Origin: G963422565 sp963422565
Lineage (GTDB): Bacteria > Pseudomonadota > Alphaproteobacteria > MPNO01
Length of the DNA: 64,000 nucleotides
Direction: 5' to 3'
Assembly (NCBI GenBank): GCA_963422565.1
Contig: OY730228.1
Coordinates: 1,240,001 to 1,304,000, forward strand
Shown: piece after piece, positions 42,993 to 51,758 of the stretch
Layout: every line of letters begins with the position of its first letter
How positions within the stretch are numbered: position 1 is the stretch's first letter
The notes under the pieces: generated by a model
Database searches by the model: none
Told to the model about the DNA's origin: nothing
What the model saw: the letters and a program-made list of their open reading frames with translations, nothing else
Program-made: the position numbers and the translations under genes

Positions 42993-44135
42993 ATGAAGCA
43001 CATCGAGGCTCGCTTCAGGGCGGTTACGCCCTGCTTCGCAGGCTCGGGAGAAGATGGCGCCGAACTGCGCCTGCCCTCGATCAAGGGTGTACTGCGTTTC
43101 TGGTGGCGTGCGCACGCCTATGTGGCGTTCGTCGGCAAATACAATGTGAACCGCGCCGTGCAGAGGATGCGGCAGTGCGAGAATGAGCTCTTCGGCTCGA
43201 GCGAGACGGGGCAGAGCCGGCTTGCGATGCGGCTCGATGTGAAGACCGGACCGCGGGTCCTCGAGAAGGGCGAAGTCCTGAAAGGTGACGGCGCCCTGAC
43301 GATCGGACCGGGCGCGCGTTATCTGGGCTACGGAGTTTTGGAAGCATTCGCGAGCAAGAATAAGGGCACACAGGCGGGTGAACTGATCCGGCCCTGTCTG
43401 GCGGCGCCGTTCGAGTTCGTCCTGCGGCTCGGCGCGAAGGACGCGGCGCCGTTGCGGAGTGTCGAACCTGCGCTGCGTCTGCTCGGTCTGGCAGGCGGGC
43501 TCGGCGCCCGTGCGCGCAAGGGATATGGCAGCCTCAACCTGATCTCCCTGAAGGGTGCCGGAGTTGAAGACTGGCAACCGCCCGGAACGATCGATGACTA
43601 TCGCCATCAACTGACTTCGCTGCTCGACACAGCGGCTGCCTGTGGCCGCGAACCGGAATTCAGCGCCTTCTCGTCGCATGCGCAGGTCGAGCTTCTGTTT
43701 GAGAGCCGCGCACCGATGGAGGTTCTCGACGACTACGGCAAGGCGATGGTACGTTACCGAAGCTGGGGTCGGAACGGAAAGATTTTCGAGGGGGAACCTT
43801 CCTGCCGGAGGTTCCCCGAAGACCATGACTGGATGAAGGGCAAGGCAACCGACAGCAACTTCCATCCGCGGCGGGCGGTGTTCGGTTTGCCGCACAATTA
43901 TGGGAAGAGGACAAATGTAAAGCCGGAAGATCACGACCGACGCGCCAGCCCGCTATTGTTCCACGTTCATCGGTTCGGGGAGGGATATGCGGGTATTGCG
44001 CTTCTGTTGCGGTCCCGGTTTCTACCCCACGGCGAGAAGATCCTGGCGCGCGACAAAGCCGTTTCCGCCAACCCCGACTGGACCGTGCTGACGGATTTTC
44101 TCGACGAGAACCGCAAGCAGAGGATCTGGCCGTGA
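42993..44135 (+). CDS. cmr1: type III-B CRISPR RAMP protein Cmr1
   Basis: Cmr1 caps the 3' end of the crRNA in the Cmr complex. This 380-residue protein begins with the family hallmark: VTPCFAGSG followed by ELRLPSIKGVLRFWWRA. A Gly-rich loop LGLAGGLGARARKGYGSL later in the chain is the RAMP-type motif. The start at 42993 is supported by GGAG six bases upstream; the frame is open further upstream but into the IS. Its stop overlaps the cas10 GTG start by 4 bp. It is the first gene of a tightly packed plus-strand operon. Confidence 0.92.
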   Translation: MKHIEARFRAVTPCFAGSGEDGAELRLPSIKGVLRFWWRAHAYVAFVGKYNVNRAVQRMRQCENELFGSSETGQSRLAMRLDVKTGPRVLEKGEVLKGDGALTIGPGARYLGYGVLEAFASKNKGTQAGELIRPCLAAPFEFVLRLGAKDAAPLRSVEPALRLLGLAGGLGARARKGYGSLNLISLKGAGVEDWQPPGTIDDYRHQLTSLLDTAAACGREPEFSAFSSHAQVELLFESRAPMEVLDDYGKAMVRYRSWGRNGKIFEGEPSCRRFPEDHDWMKGKATDSNFHPRRAVFGLPHNYGKRTNVKPEDHDRRASPLLFHVHRFGEGYAGIALLLRSRFLPHGEKILARDKAVSANPDWTVLTDFLDENRKQRIWP

Positions 44136-46075
44136 TGGCTGATCGTATCCTGCATGTCGCGGTCGGCCCGGTGCAGGGCTTCGTTTCCCAAGCGCGGCGG
44201 ACGCGCGACCTGTGGGCCGGATCGTTCCTGCTTTCGTGGCTGTCGGGGCAGCTTATGGCGACGGTGTTGCGCCAGGGCGGCCGGGTGGTCTTTCCCCATG
44301 TGGGTAGCGAACCAACCCCCGATGAGCCGATGCTGGCGGCAATTCTGGGCCGGCCGCCACGCGGTGACCGTCATCCCCGCATCGGCACGTTGCCCAACCG
44401 GTTCAAGGCGGAGGTCACAGAGGCATTCGATCCCGAAGCGGCCGCCGGCGAGGTGCGGCGGAAATGGCGGCAGCTGGCCGAAGCGGTGTGGTTGCGATTC
44501 GTCGCCGGAACGGCCAGTCAAGGCCGCGATACCCGAGTCATCTGGGACCGGCAGATCGATCGATTCTGGGACATCCAATGGGTCATGGGCATCAGGCCGG
44601 AGGACGGCAACGATGCCAGCTGGCTTGACCGACGCAAGAACTGGCGGTTCCACTGGCCGCCGCCGGAAGGCGGCGACCACTGCACAGCGATGAGCGACTG
44701 GCAGGAGCTGTCGGGCTTCGTCCGCAGCCGCGAGCGGCGACGGCAGGACGCCTTCTGGAGCGCGTTGCGCCGCAGGGCGGGGCGACTCGACCTGCGGGAG
44801 GACGAACGTCTGTGCGCCGTCGCTCTGGTCAAGCGCCTGTTCCCGAAGCTCGGAGAGCAGGAGGCGGAACGGGTCGTCGGATGGCGGACCGGCGCGGTGA
44901 ACTGGCCATCGACCGCCTACATGGCGGCCGTGCCCTGGCTCGCCCATCTCGCCGGCGACCCGGCGCGCTGCGCGGCGTTGAACGGATATGTCGAGATCGT
45001 TCGAGACGTCGTCGGCTCCGATACGTTCCGCAGGCTTTGCGGGGAGCGCGCAACAAGGTTGCCGGAGCTCGAGCCGCTCGGGAAGAACGCGGACCTCGAC
45101 GGCAATCTGTTTCTGGAATCCGCGTTGGAGAACCGGCGTGCGACGCCGTTGAACGACGATGAACCCGCCGAATCCGCAGCGGAGGAAGAGTCCGATGCGG
45201 CGCTTCGCGCACGCCTGTCGAAAGCGCTGAAGGGTTTGGTCGAGGAGGTCGGCGGCCCGGCGCAGCCGTTCTATGCCCTGTTGCTGATGGACGGCGACCG
45301 GCTCGGCAAGCTGTTGCGTGCGCATGGCGAGCAGACGGTGTCCGGCGCGTTGGCAAGATTCGTCAGCCACGTGCCCGATACCGTCCGTGAATATAACGGC
45401 ATCACGGTGTATGCCGGTGGGGACGATGTGCTGGCGATGCTGCCCGCCGATCGCGCCATCGAGTGCGCCATCGCGCTGCGCGAGAGCTATGGCGTGGCCT
45501 TCGCCCATCACGGACCGGGCGGCGCCGAGGCGCTGGGAAAGCAGGCGACGGCGTCTTGCGCAATCGTCTTCTCCCACTATCGCAACCCGTTGCGCGAGGT
45601 GCTCGCACTCGCCCATGACGAACTCGACAACACCGCCAAGGCCTGCAATGGCCGCGACTCTCTGGCGCTTGCCGTGATGCTGGCGGGCGGCGTCAACCAG
45701 CGGTGGGTCGGACGCTTCGGCGCGCTGCCGAAGGCGCTCGTGTCGTTGCGTGACCGGATCGCGACGGACGATCGCCACTATTCGGCGAGCTTCTTCTATC
45801 GTCTGCGGGAACGCTACGCGACAACCATCGCCGGATTCACCCCCGACGATCGCCGAGCCGTCGTTCTGGCGGAGTATGCAAAGGGCGCGCCGCCGCAGGA
45901 CGATGACCATCGAAGGCGCGCCGAATCCGCCGTCGATGACTTGCTCGCCGCCTGCCGCACGCAGCGGGGCGACGAAGCGGCCAGCAATGAGTCGTCGTTT
46001 CAGCTCGACGGCATATTCGTCTCGCGCTTCCTGGCCGAGAAGAGCCGTTACGGGCAACAGGAGCTGCCGCCGTGA
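44132..46075 (+). CDS. cas10: type III-B Cas10/Cmr2 without HD domain
   Basis: This is the large subunit of the Cmr complex, 647 residues. It starts directly with the segment VGPVQGFVSQARRTRDLWAG at residues 11-30, which in full-length Cmr2 follows the N-terminal HD nuclease; the HD domain is therefore absent. Two palm domains follow: MDGDRLGKLL at 386-395 and the cyclase motif YAGGDDVL with GGDD at 429-432. PSTAYMAAVPW is another Cmr2 landmark. Prediction: no DNA cleavage by Cas10, but cyclic oligoadenylate synthesis on target binding. The GTG start overlaps the cmr1 stop; an ATG follows immediately. Confidence 0.93.
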   Translation: MMADRILHVAVGPVQGFVSQARRTRDLWAGSFLLSWLSGQLMATVLRQGGRVVFPHVGSEPTPDEPMLAAILGRPPRGDRHPRIGTLPNRFKAEVTEAFDPEAAAGEVRRKWRQLAEAVWLRFVAGTASQGRDTRVIWDRQIDRFWDIQWVMGIRPEDGNDASWLDRRKNWRFHWPPPEGGDHCTAMSDWQELSGFVRSRERRRQDAFWSALRRRAGRLDLREDERLCAVALVKRLFPKLGEQEAERVVGWRTGAVNWPSTAYMAAVPWLAHLAGDPARCAALNGYVEIVRDVVGSDTFRRLCGERATRLPELEPLGKNADLDGNLFLESALENRRATPLNDDEPAESAAEEESDAALRARLSKALKGLVEEVGGPAQPFYALLLMDGDRLGKLLRAHGEQTVSGALARFVSHVPDTVREYNGITVYAGGDDVLAMLPADRAIECAIALRESYGVAFAHHGPGGAEALGKQATASCAIVFSHYRNPLREVLALAHDELDNTAKACNGRDSLALAVMLAGGVNQRWVGRFGALPKALVSLRDRIATDDRHYSASFFYRLRERYATTIAGFTPDDRRAVVLAEYAKGAPPQDDDHRRRAESAVDDLLAACRTQRGDEAASNESSFQLDGIFVSRFLAEKSRYGQQELPP

Positions 46076-47208
46076 CCGTCATCCGCTTCGAACCGCTGGA
46101 CACGCTGTTCTTCCGGGACGGCCGCCCGTACAACCGGGAGGAACAGAATCAGGCCGGCGTAAGAAGCCTGTTTCCGCCCGCGCCGTCGACCCTGGTCGGC
46201 GCGGTTCGCGCCGCTTGCGCACGCGCCATGGGTTGGGAACGCGGCGCATGGAACACGGGGATTTCTGCGCGCCTCGGGGACGGCAGCGATCTCGGTCCGC
46301 TGCGCTTCCGCGGGCCGGTGGTGCAGTGGAACGGTGAGAGCCTGTTCCCTGCTCCCGCGAACCTGATGGCAAAGCCGACGGCGACCACGGAGTCCGCGCC
46401 TTCGACCCTGCTGGCGCCCGCCGACATCGGCGCCGCCTGCGATTTCGGGAACGACGCGCGGCTGCCGATCGCGAATAGCGCTACCGACGGCGCCAAGCTG
46501 CTCGGCGAGCAAGGCTGGTGGATCACATCCCGAGGACTTGAAGCGCTGCTCGAGGGTCGATCGCCCGACCCGGCATGTCTGGTCCACCGCCGCAAATTGT
46601 GGGAAACGGAAGCGCGCGTCGGCATCGCTCGTTCCGGAACGACGCGCACCACCGGCGAGAACGCCATGTACTCCCCGAGCCATGTCCGTTTGGGCCGAGG
46701 CGTCGCGTTGGCGATGGAGGCCCGAGAACTGCCGCACGAATGCATCGATGCCTTGCAGCACCGGCCCTGGCCGGTCGGCGGCGAGGCGCGCGCCTGCTGG
46801 CTGCATCCGGACGAAGACCCGCTTCCCCTGCCCGATGCGCCCGATCTCGTCGTCGCCGACCGTCGCCTCCACTATGCGGTCACCGTCCTCACCCCTGCCG
46901 ACACGGGGGCGCCGCCGCGTCCGGGTGAGCCGGGCTATGCCGGATTGCCGGGCCGTATCGTAAGCGCCTGCCTTCCTCGTCCCACGTTGATCGGCGGCTG
47001 GGACTCAAGAACGATGGAGCCGCTTGCGTTGCGGCCGTACCTGCCCGCTGGCAGCGTGTTGTTTATCGAGGCGACGAGCGATGCGGTCGGCGAGGTCGAG
47101 GCGCTGCACGGCGCCGCGATCGGGAAACGTACCGCCTGGGGCTTCGGGCTGGTCGCGGTGGGACTTTGGAGCCAACATTCCGACCGGACAACGGAAGGAC
47201 CGCAATGA
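46072..47208 (+). CDS. cmr3: type III-B CRISPR protein Cmr3
   Basis: Cmr3, a 378-residue RAMP protein, binds the crRNA 5' tag next to Cas10. The hallmark FEPLDTLFFRDGRPY stands at the N terminus, followed by SLFPPAPSTLVGAVRAA. The C-terminal RAMP Gly-rich loop is IGKRTAWGFGLVAVG. The start is GTG at 46072, overlapping the cas10 stop (GTGA). It overlaps the cmr4 start by 4 bp at its end. Length and order are standard for subtype III-B. Confidence 0.93.
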   Translation: MTVIRFEPLDTLFFRDGRPYNREEQNQAGVRSLFPPAPSTLVGAVRAACARAMGWERGAWNTGISARLGDGSDLGPLRFRGPVVQWNGESLFPAPANLMAKPTATTESAPSTLLAPADIGAACDFGNDARLPIANSATDGAKLLGEQGWWITSRGLEALLEGRSPDPACLVHRRKLWETEARVGIARSGTTRTTGENAMYSPSHVRLGRGVALAMEARELPHECIDALQHRPWPVGGEARACWLHPDEDPLPLPDAPDLVVADRRLHYAVTVLTPADTGAPPRPGEPGYAGLPGRIVSACLPRPTLIGGWDSRTMEPLALRPYLPAGSVLFIEATSDAVGEVEALHGAAIGKRTAWGFGLVAVGLWSQHSDRTTEGPQ

Positions 47209-48047
47209 ACCATGTGATGCTCGGCCTGCTGGCCGAAACTTTCGTCCATCCGGGCGCTGGCCAGACCGGCGGCGCCATCGATTTGCCGGTAGCGCGCGAG
47301 GCGGCGACGGACTACCCGTTCGTCGCCGGCTCCAGCCTGAAGGGCGCGCTGCAGGATGCGGTGGGGCGGGATCTGCAATCGGACGAACGGGACCGCGTGT
47401 TCGGCGAACCGGATCGAGCCGGCGCACTGCTGGTGTCGGACGCCCGGCTGCTGCTGCTCCCGGTACGCAGCCTGACGGGCGCCTATCGCTGGGCGACATG
47501 TCCTCATCTTCTGGAACGCCTGGCGCGCGACGGCCGGCGCGCGGGTATCGGCAATACGCCGGACGCGGTGCCCCAAATCGAAGAGTATCGCTATGTCGAC
47601 GCATCGAATGCATCGGGCGGCGACAAGCTCTATCTGGAGGAACGCAGCTTCGAGGCGATGCCGTCCAAAGACGGCGCGCGCGCTGCCGCAAACGGCTGGA
47701 TCGAAGCCATCGGCAGCCTGATTTCCGATGCCTCCGCGCGCGGGCGGTTGACAGAGCGGCTGGTGTTGCTGAACGACCACGACTTTTCATGGTTCGCCCG
47801 TAACGGTCTCGCCGTGCATGCACGCAACGTCCTCGATGAGCAAAAGAGAAGCGTCAACCTGTGGTACGAGGAAACCCTCCCGCCGGATACGCTGATGTAC
47901 GCCGTTCTGGCGGATCGGGACTCGGGCGCCAGTGGAATGGCGGCGGTTCATCGGACATTTGAACGCCGGCCCTGGCTTCAGATCGGCGGCAACGAGACCG
48001 TCGGCCAGGGATGGTTCGCGGTGGCGTGGCGGAGTACAGACGGATGA
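47205..48047 (+). CDS. cmr4: type III-B CRISPR protein Cmr4 (target RNA nuclease subunit)
   Basis: Cmr4, 280 residues, forms the backbone of the complex and cuts bound target RNA at 6-nt intervals. The residues linked to catalysis in the archaeal protein are at the same positions here: H15 in FVHPGAG and D26 in GAIDLPV. VAGSSLKGAL and the C-terminal IGGNETVGQGWF Gly loop are also typical. RNA cleavage is predicted to be intact. ATGA overlaps join it to cmr3 and cmr5. GGAAGG precedes the start. Confidence 0.94.
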   Translation: MNHVMLGLLAETFVHPGAGQTGGAIDLPVAREAATDYPFVAGSSLKGALQDAVGRDLQSDERDRVFGEPDRAGALLVSDARLLLLPVRSLTGAYRWATCPHLLERLARDGRRAGIGNTPDAVPQIEEYRYVDASNASGGDKLYLEERSFEAMPSKDGARAAANGWIEAIGSLISDASARGRLTERLVLLNDHDFSWFARNGLAVHARNVLDEQKRSVNLWYEETLPPDTLMYAVLADRDSGASGMAAVHRTFERRPWLQIGGNETVGQGWFAVAWRSTDG

Positions 48048-48451
48048 CCGACTTGAATCTCGAACAGCGCCGTGCGGCGCACGCGCTGCACAGGGTCAGG
48101 AAGAAGCAAAAGCACCCGAAGCAATCCGACTATCTGAGCTACGCCAGGGCGCTGCCCGCGTCGATCCTGCAGAACGGCCTTGGGCAGGCGATGGCGACCC
48201 TGCTGGCGGCGGCCAGGTCGAATGGCGATGACCCGCATTTCCTGCTGTATCGGGATCTGGAGGACTGGCTGTGCGGCGCTGACGAAGACGCACCCTATCG
48301 CGGCGCGCAGGGTCTGCTGGATGCGATCGCCACCAGGGATCAGCGGCACTATCTGCGGGCCCAGGCCGAGGCGCAGGGCTACCTGAACTGGCTGAAGAAG
48401 CTCGCCGCCGCCCATCTGAAGGCGGACTCCCGGAACGACGGCGATGGGTAA
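48044..48451 (+). CDS. cmr5: type III-B CRISPR small subunit Cmr5
   Basis: Cmr5, 135 residues, is the small helical subunit along the target strand. It contains EQRRAAHALHRVRKKQKHP at the N terminus, YARALPASILQNGLGQAMATLL, the characteristic Cmr5 region, and LNWLKKLAAAHLKAD at the end. It starts at the ATGA overlap with cmr4 and overlaps the cmr6 start by 8 bp. The presence of Cmr5 distinguishes III-B from III-C or III-D layouts. Confidence 0.9.
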   Translation: MTDLNLEQRRAAHALHRVRKKQKHPKQSDYLSYARALPASILQNGLGQAMATLLAAARSNGDDPHFLLYRDLEDWLCGADEDAPYRGAQGLLDAIATRDQRHYLRAQAEAQGYLNWLKKLAAAHLKADSRNDGDG

Positions 48452-49466
48452 ACGTCCTCTCTACAAAAGCGCCGATATCGAAGCCTTGCCGAAGAGCGCG
48501 CATGCCGGCCTATGGTACGACAAGTTCTGCCTTGCCTGGATCGATTTGTCGAGGACGGCAGCGGAGCTTGACAAGGGAGCATGGATTGACCGGGTTCTCG
48601 GCCGTCGCGGCCACCGCGGCGAGTTGAAGAGCCAATGCGAACGGCTGCGGAAGATGATCGAGAGTCTGAACGGTCGATGCGTCGATCTGCAGACCGTCGG
48701 CCCGTTCGTCACCGGCCTGGGCTTGGACCATCCGGTGGAAAACGGCTTTCTGTGGCACCACACGCTGGGCGTGCCCTATCTGCCCGGGTCGTCCGTGAAG
48801 GGCATGGTCCGCGCCTGGGCCAGACATTGGAAACGGGAGGATAAAGCCGTCTGGCGCGCCGTTTTGGGTACGGAACGGCATGTGGGCGACGTGGTGTTCT
48901 TCGATGCTCTGCCCAGGGAACCTGTCGAATTGGTGAGGGACGTCATGACGCTACATTACGGCGAATACTACCAGGGCGGCAAACCGCCGGGCGACTGGAT
49001 CGATCCAAACCCGATTCCGTTTCTGGCGGTCGGAAAAGGCGCGACATTTCGTTTCGCCGTCGCACCGCGGCGACCTTCCGCCGCAGGGAAGATCCACTGC
49101 AATACGGCCTGCCGCTGGCTCGCAGAGGCGCTGGAGTGGATCGGCGCCGGCGCCAAGACCGCAGTCGGCTACGGCCGCTTCGGGGCAGCGCGTCCGGCGC
49201 CGCCGCGCGCGCTGGCCAAGGGCGAAGCGGTCGAGGCGACCTTGTATCGGGATGACAGGGGCCGCTGGTGCGGACGTACCGAAGACGGGCAATCGGGCAC
49301 CATATTCGGACCGTCGCCGGACGACGCCATTGTCGACGGGATCCGGACCCTGTATGTGCGCGTCCCGCCACGAAATCTGCAATTCCAGTGGGTGGCGGGG
49401 GGATCCGGCCCGGCGACCGGGCGACGCTCTCCCGGTCGCGGCCGGCGGCGCTCGCATCGACACTGA
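48444..49466 (+). CDS. cmr6: type III-B CRISPR RAMP protein Cmr6
   Basis: Cmr6, 340 residues, caps the crRNA 3' end with Cmr1. It shows GPFVTGLGLDHPVENGFLWH, LPGSSVKGMVRAW and the Gly loop GAGAKTAVGYGRFG. A C-terminal extension of about 90 residues beyond the RAMP fold ends in an Arg/Gly-rich tail (RRSPGRGRRRSHRH), longer than usual, perhaps an RNA-binding addition. It overlaps cmr5 by 8 bp and is followed by the CARF gene after 13 bp. Confidence 0.92.
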   Translation: MGKRPLYKSADIEALPKSAHAGLWYDKFCLAWIDLSRTAAELDKGAWIDRVLGRRGHRGELKSQCERLRKMIESLNGRCVDLQTVGPFVTGLGLDHPVENGFLWHHTLGVPYLPGSSVKGMVRAWARHWKREDKAVWRAVLGTERHVGDVVFFDALPREPVELVRDVMTLHYGEYYQGGKPPGDWIDPNPIPFLAVGKGATFRFAVAPRRPSAAGKIHCNTACRWLAEALEWIGAGAKTAVGYGRFGAARPAPPRALAKGEAVEATLYRDDRGRWCGRTEDGQSGTIFGPSPDDAIVDGIRTLYVRVPPRNLQFQWVAGGSGPATGRRSPGRGRRRSHRH

Positions 49467-49479
49467 TCGGGAGGACGCG

Positions 49480-50760
49480 ATGCCGGACAGGGCTTTATCC
49501 AGAATCCTGTTGATCGCGACGGTCGGCGGCGCGCCGGCGCCGCTGGTCGCGTCCATCGGCAAATGGCGGCCCGCAAGGGTCCTGTTCGTGCCCTCTGCGG
49601 GTACGAAAGGCCAGATAGACGACATTCGGGATTCACTCGCGCAGCAGGGATACGAGCTGGACGCAGGACGGTTCGATACGATTCCGGTGTCGGACCATCA
49701 GGATTTCTCGGTTTGCGTGGGGGAGATGCGGCGCGACCTGGAGAAACAGGTCACCCAATGGCGCGGGCATGGTGAGGGTCACGAGTGCGTAGTCGACTTC
49801 ACCGGCGGGACCAAATGCATGAGCGCCGCCCTGGCACTGGTGGCCCGGCCGTGGCCTGCCGTCCGATTCTCCTATGTCGGGGGTGCGCGGCGCGACAAGG
49901 ACGATGTCGGCATCGTCGTTGCCGGCAGCGAACGGGTCGTGTCCGTCATTAACCCATGGGATACGCTCGGCTATCAGGTGGTCGAGGAAGCCGTCGCCGC
50001 CTTCGACCGCAACGCCTGTGGGTGGGGCGCTGAACGGCTGCGAAATGCCTTGAGCCATATTGCTGACAGCGGCTCGCGCAAGGCCGAGCTGAGCGCTCTG
50101 GTCACGTTCATGGAAGGATACGATAAATGGGATCGTTCGGAGTACAGGCCGGCCTTCGGCGATTTTGGGAACTGCGCCAAGCGCCTGAATGATCTGGCCG
50201 CCGCCGTGCCTGGCAAGACACAGGAATGGTTTCGGCAGCACATCGATCGGGCCATAGATCGGCTAAAGAAGCTGAAGCAGGCCTCCAGCCTTCCCACTCG
50301 CGAGCTCCTTGAGGATCTGATCGCCAATGCCGATCGACGGCGGGAGGAAGGGCGGCACGTGGATGCCGTCGCCCGGCTCTACCGCGCAATCGAGGCGGCG
50401 GCGCAACTGCGCCTGTGGGAAGGGTTCGGGATCAGGACCGGCAAGCTGCCGCTGGGAGACGTTCCCGTAGCCATGCGCAGCCGCCTGGCGACCCGGGCCG
50501 AGGATGGAATGCTGAAGCTCGGCTTGCAGGATGCCTACGACCTGTTGCGGCTCAAGGACGATCCCTTGGGAACTCGCTTCGACGCCCTGGGTTGGAACAA
50601 TTCAGGATCCTCGCTGTCGAAACGTAACGATTCGATTGCGGGACATGGTTTCACGGCCGTGTCCTCCGGAGAATCCGACAAGCTGTGGAAAGGCGCCTTG
50701 TCGCTGGTCGAGATGGCGGACGAGGATGTCTTCCGATTTCCCAAGCTCGGCGCACGGTGA
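49480..50760 (+). CDS. CARF-HEPN ribonuclease of the Cas02710 (TIGR02710) type
   Basis: This 426-residue ancillary effector is the likely receiver of cyclic oligoadenylate. The N-terminal Rossmann-like CARF domain includes LIATVGGAPAPL (11-22) and the ligand loop VVDFTGGTKCMSAAL (104-118, DxTGGTKxM). A helical linker leads to RLYRAIEAAAQLRL, a Cas02710 landmark. The C-terminal domain carries RNDSIAGH (R382-H389), which fits the HEPN active-site pattern R-N-x(5)-H. ATG 49480 has GGGAGG five bases upstream. It ends the cmr operon. Assignment to Cas02710 rests on recalled family features. RNA cleavage on cOA binding is inferred. Confidence 0.85.
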   Translation: MPDRALSRILLIATVGGAPAPLVASIGKWRPARVLFVPSAGTKGQIDDIRDSLAQQGYELDAGRFDTIPVSDHQDFSVCVGEMRRDLEKQVTQWRGHGEGHECVVDFTGGTKCMSAALALVARPWPAVRFSYVGGARRDKDDVGIVVAGSERVVSVINPWDTLGYQVVEEAVAAFDRNACGWGAERLRNALSHIADSGSRKAELSALVTFMEGYDKWDRSEYRPAFGDFGNCAKRLNDLAAAVPGKTQEWFRQHIDRAIDRLKKLKQASSLPTRELLEDLIANADRRREEGRHVDAVARLYRAIEAAAQLRLWEGFGIRTGKLPLGDVPVAMRSRLATRAEDGMLKLGLQDAYDLLRLKDDPLGTRFDALGWNNSGSSLSKRNDSIAGHGFTAVSSGESDKLWKGALSLVEMADEDVFRFPKLGAR

Positions 50761-50928
50761 CCGGATTGACAGTTGTGCGATCTGACGGAACTACAAACAG
50801 GCTACCGGAGGTAACAGACAATCATGGAGCGATTCAGGAACCGCGTCGCGGGTTGCGGAGTCATGATTGCCGGCGTGTATCACCGTGTTGATCGTCGCCG
50901 GTACGATTGCGACAGGCACCGCCTGGGC

Positions 50929-51051
50929 CTACCCCGATTCGGTGGACGGTTGAGGACTGTCGCCACCGGCGCTGGGGTCGATGCCGATCTCGGCGAGCAA
51001 TGCGCCGCCGCTCGGAGTGATGAGGTCGTAGTCGGTATCGAAGTCGAACAT
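50929..51051 (-). CDS. 40-residue acidic peptide
   Basis: The frame runs from ATG 51051 to TAG 50929, with a strong ribosome-binding site GAGAGGAG eight bases upstream. The peptide is acidic (MFDFDTDYDLITPSGG, then LLAEIGIDPS) with no recognised domain. It lies on the same strand as the two unknown genes at 51176-52063 and faces the CARF gene end-to-end. The ribosome-binding site is the main support. The 168 bp to the CARF stop (50761-50928) show nothing clear. Confidence 0.5.
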   Translation of the reverse strand: MFDFDTDYDLITPSGGALLAEIGIDPSAGGDSPQPSTESG

Positions 51052-51175
51052 CGCCGGGTCTCCTCTCGGATGCCGCGCCCGGCGGTGATGGAGCCCTTCT
51101 CCCTCTATTGCGCCGGGCGCTTGCCCGGCACTCGCTTGCCTCTCGCTCCCGGCCGCCGGCGCCGGCGTGGCCGAG

Positions 51176-51758
51176 TCACTCCCAGGCCGCGATGCTGGTG
51201 ATCACCGGGGCGTCCGTGATCACCTCGACCCGGTCGGGAAGCAGCCGGGCGAAGGCGAGCGCCAGCGCGACGTCCTCCCAGGAGTCGTAGGGGCCGTGCT
51301 CGTCGCCCGTTTCGAGGTCGACGACGGTGAACTGCGGGTCGAAGACCGGCACCGTCCGGAAGTATGTCGAGCGCTCCCCGGACCGGCGGGCGCAGGGCTC
51401 GCAGCGGGCAGCCCCCTGCGATGGTTCTCCGCAGTCGGTGCATCGCCCCTCGGCGCGGCGCCTGGCGTACTCCTCGCGCCGCCGTGCGCAGGGGGCTCCT
51501 TGCCGCATCCGGTGCACAGGCTGGCGGCGCGGCGGGCCTCGTCGCGCTTGCGGCTGCGTTCGCGGCCGATGCGCCGCCGGGTTTCCACTTTCCGGCCGCC
51601 GTAGAGCTTCCCCTCGGCCTCGGCCTTCGCCTTCGCGTAGCGCGTCCGCTCGCGCGCCCGGCGCGCCTCGGCGCAGGGATCGCACACCGTGCGTCCCTCC
51701 CCCCGCACCGCACGCACAATCCGGCGGCGCCGCTCAGCCCCGCTGCTTGCGGTCGCAC
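51176..51758 (-). pseudogene. zinc-knuckle protein with two frameshifts
   Basis: Three reading frames on the minus strand carry consecutive parts of one protein. The first has CVRCGG; the second CDPCAEARRARERTRYAK and CTGCGKEPP; the third REEYARRRAEGRCTDCGEPS and CEPCARRS, then the end STYFRTVPVFDPQFTVVDLE and a C terminus ITSIAAWE. The breaks coincide with G/C runs: six C at 51699-51704 and five G at 51491-51495; one extra base in each restores a continuous frame with paired CxxC knuckles. Either real decay or homopolymer sequencing error. The restored protein would be about 195 residues; its function is unknown. A GTG start at 51758 overlaps the next gene's stop. Confidence 0.65.

Noticed and set aside
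51112..51129. Hairpin GCCGGGC-GCTT-GCCCGGC as terminator
   Set aside because: The stem is good but no T run follows on either strand; kept as a chance GC-rich hairpin.
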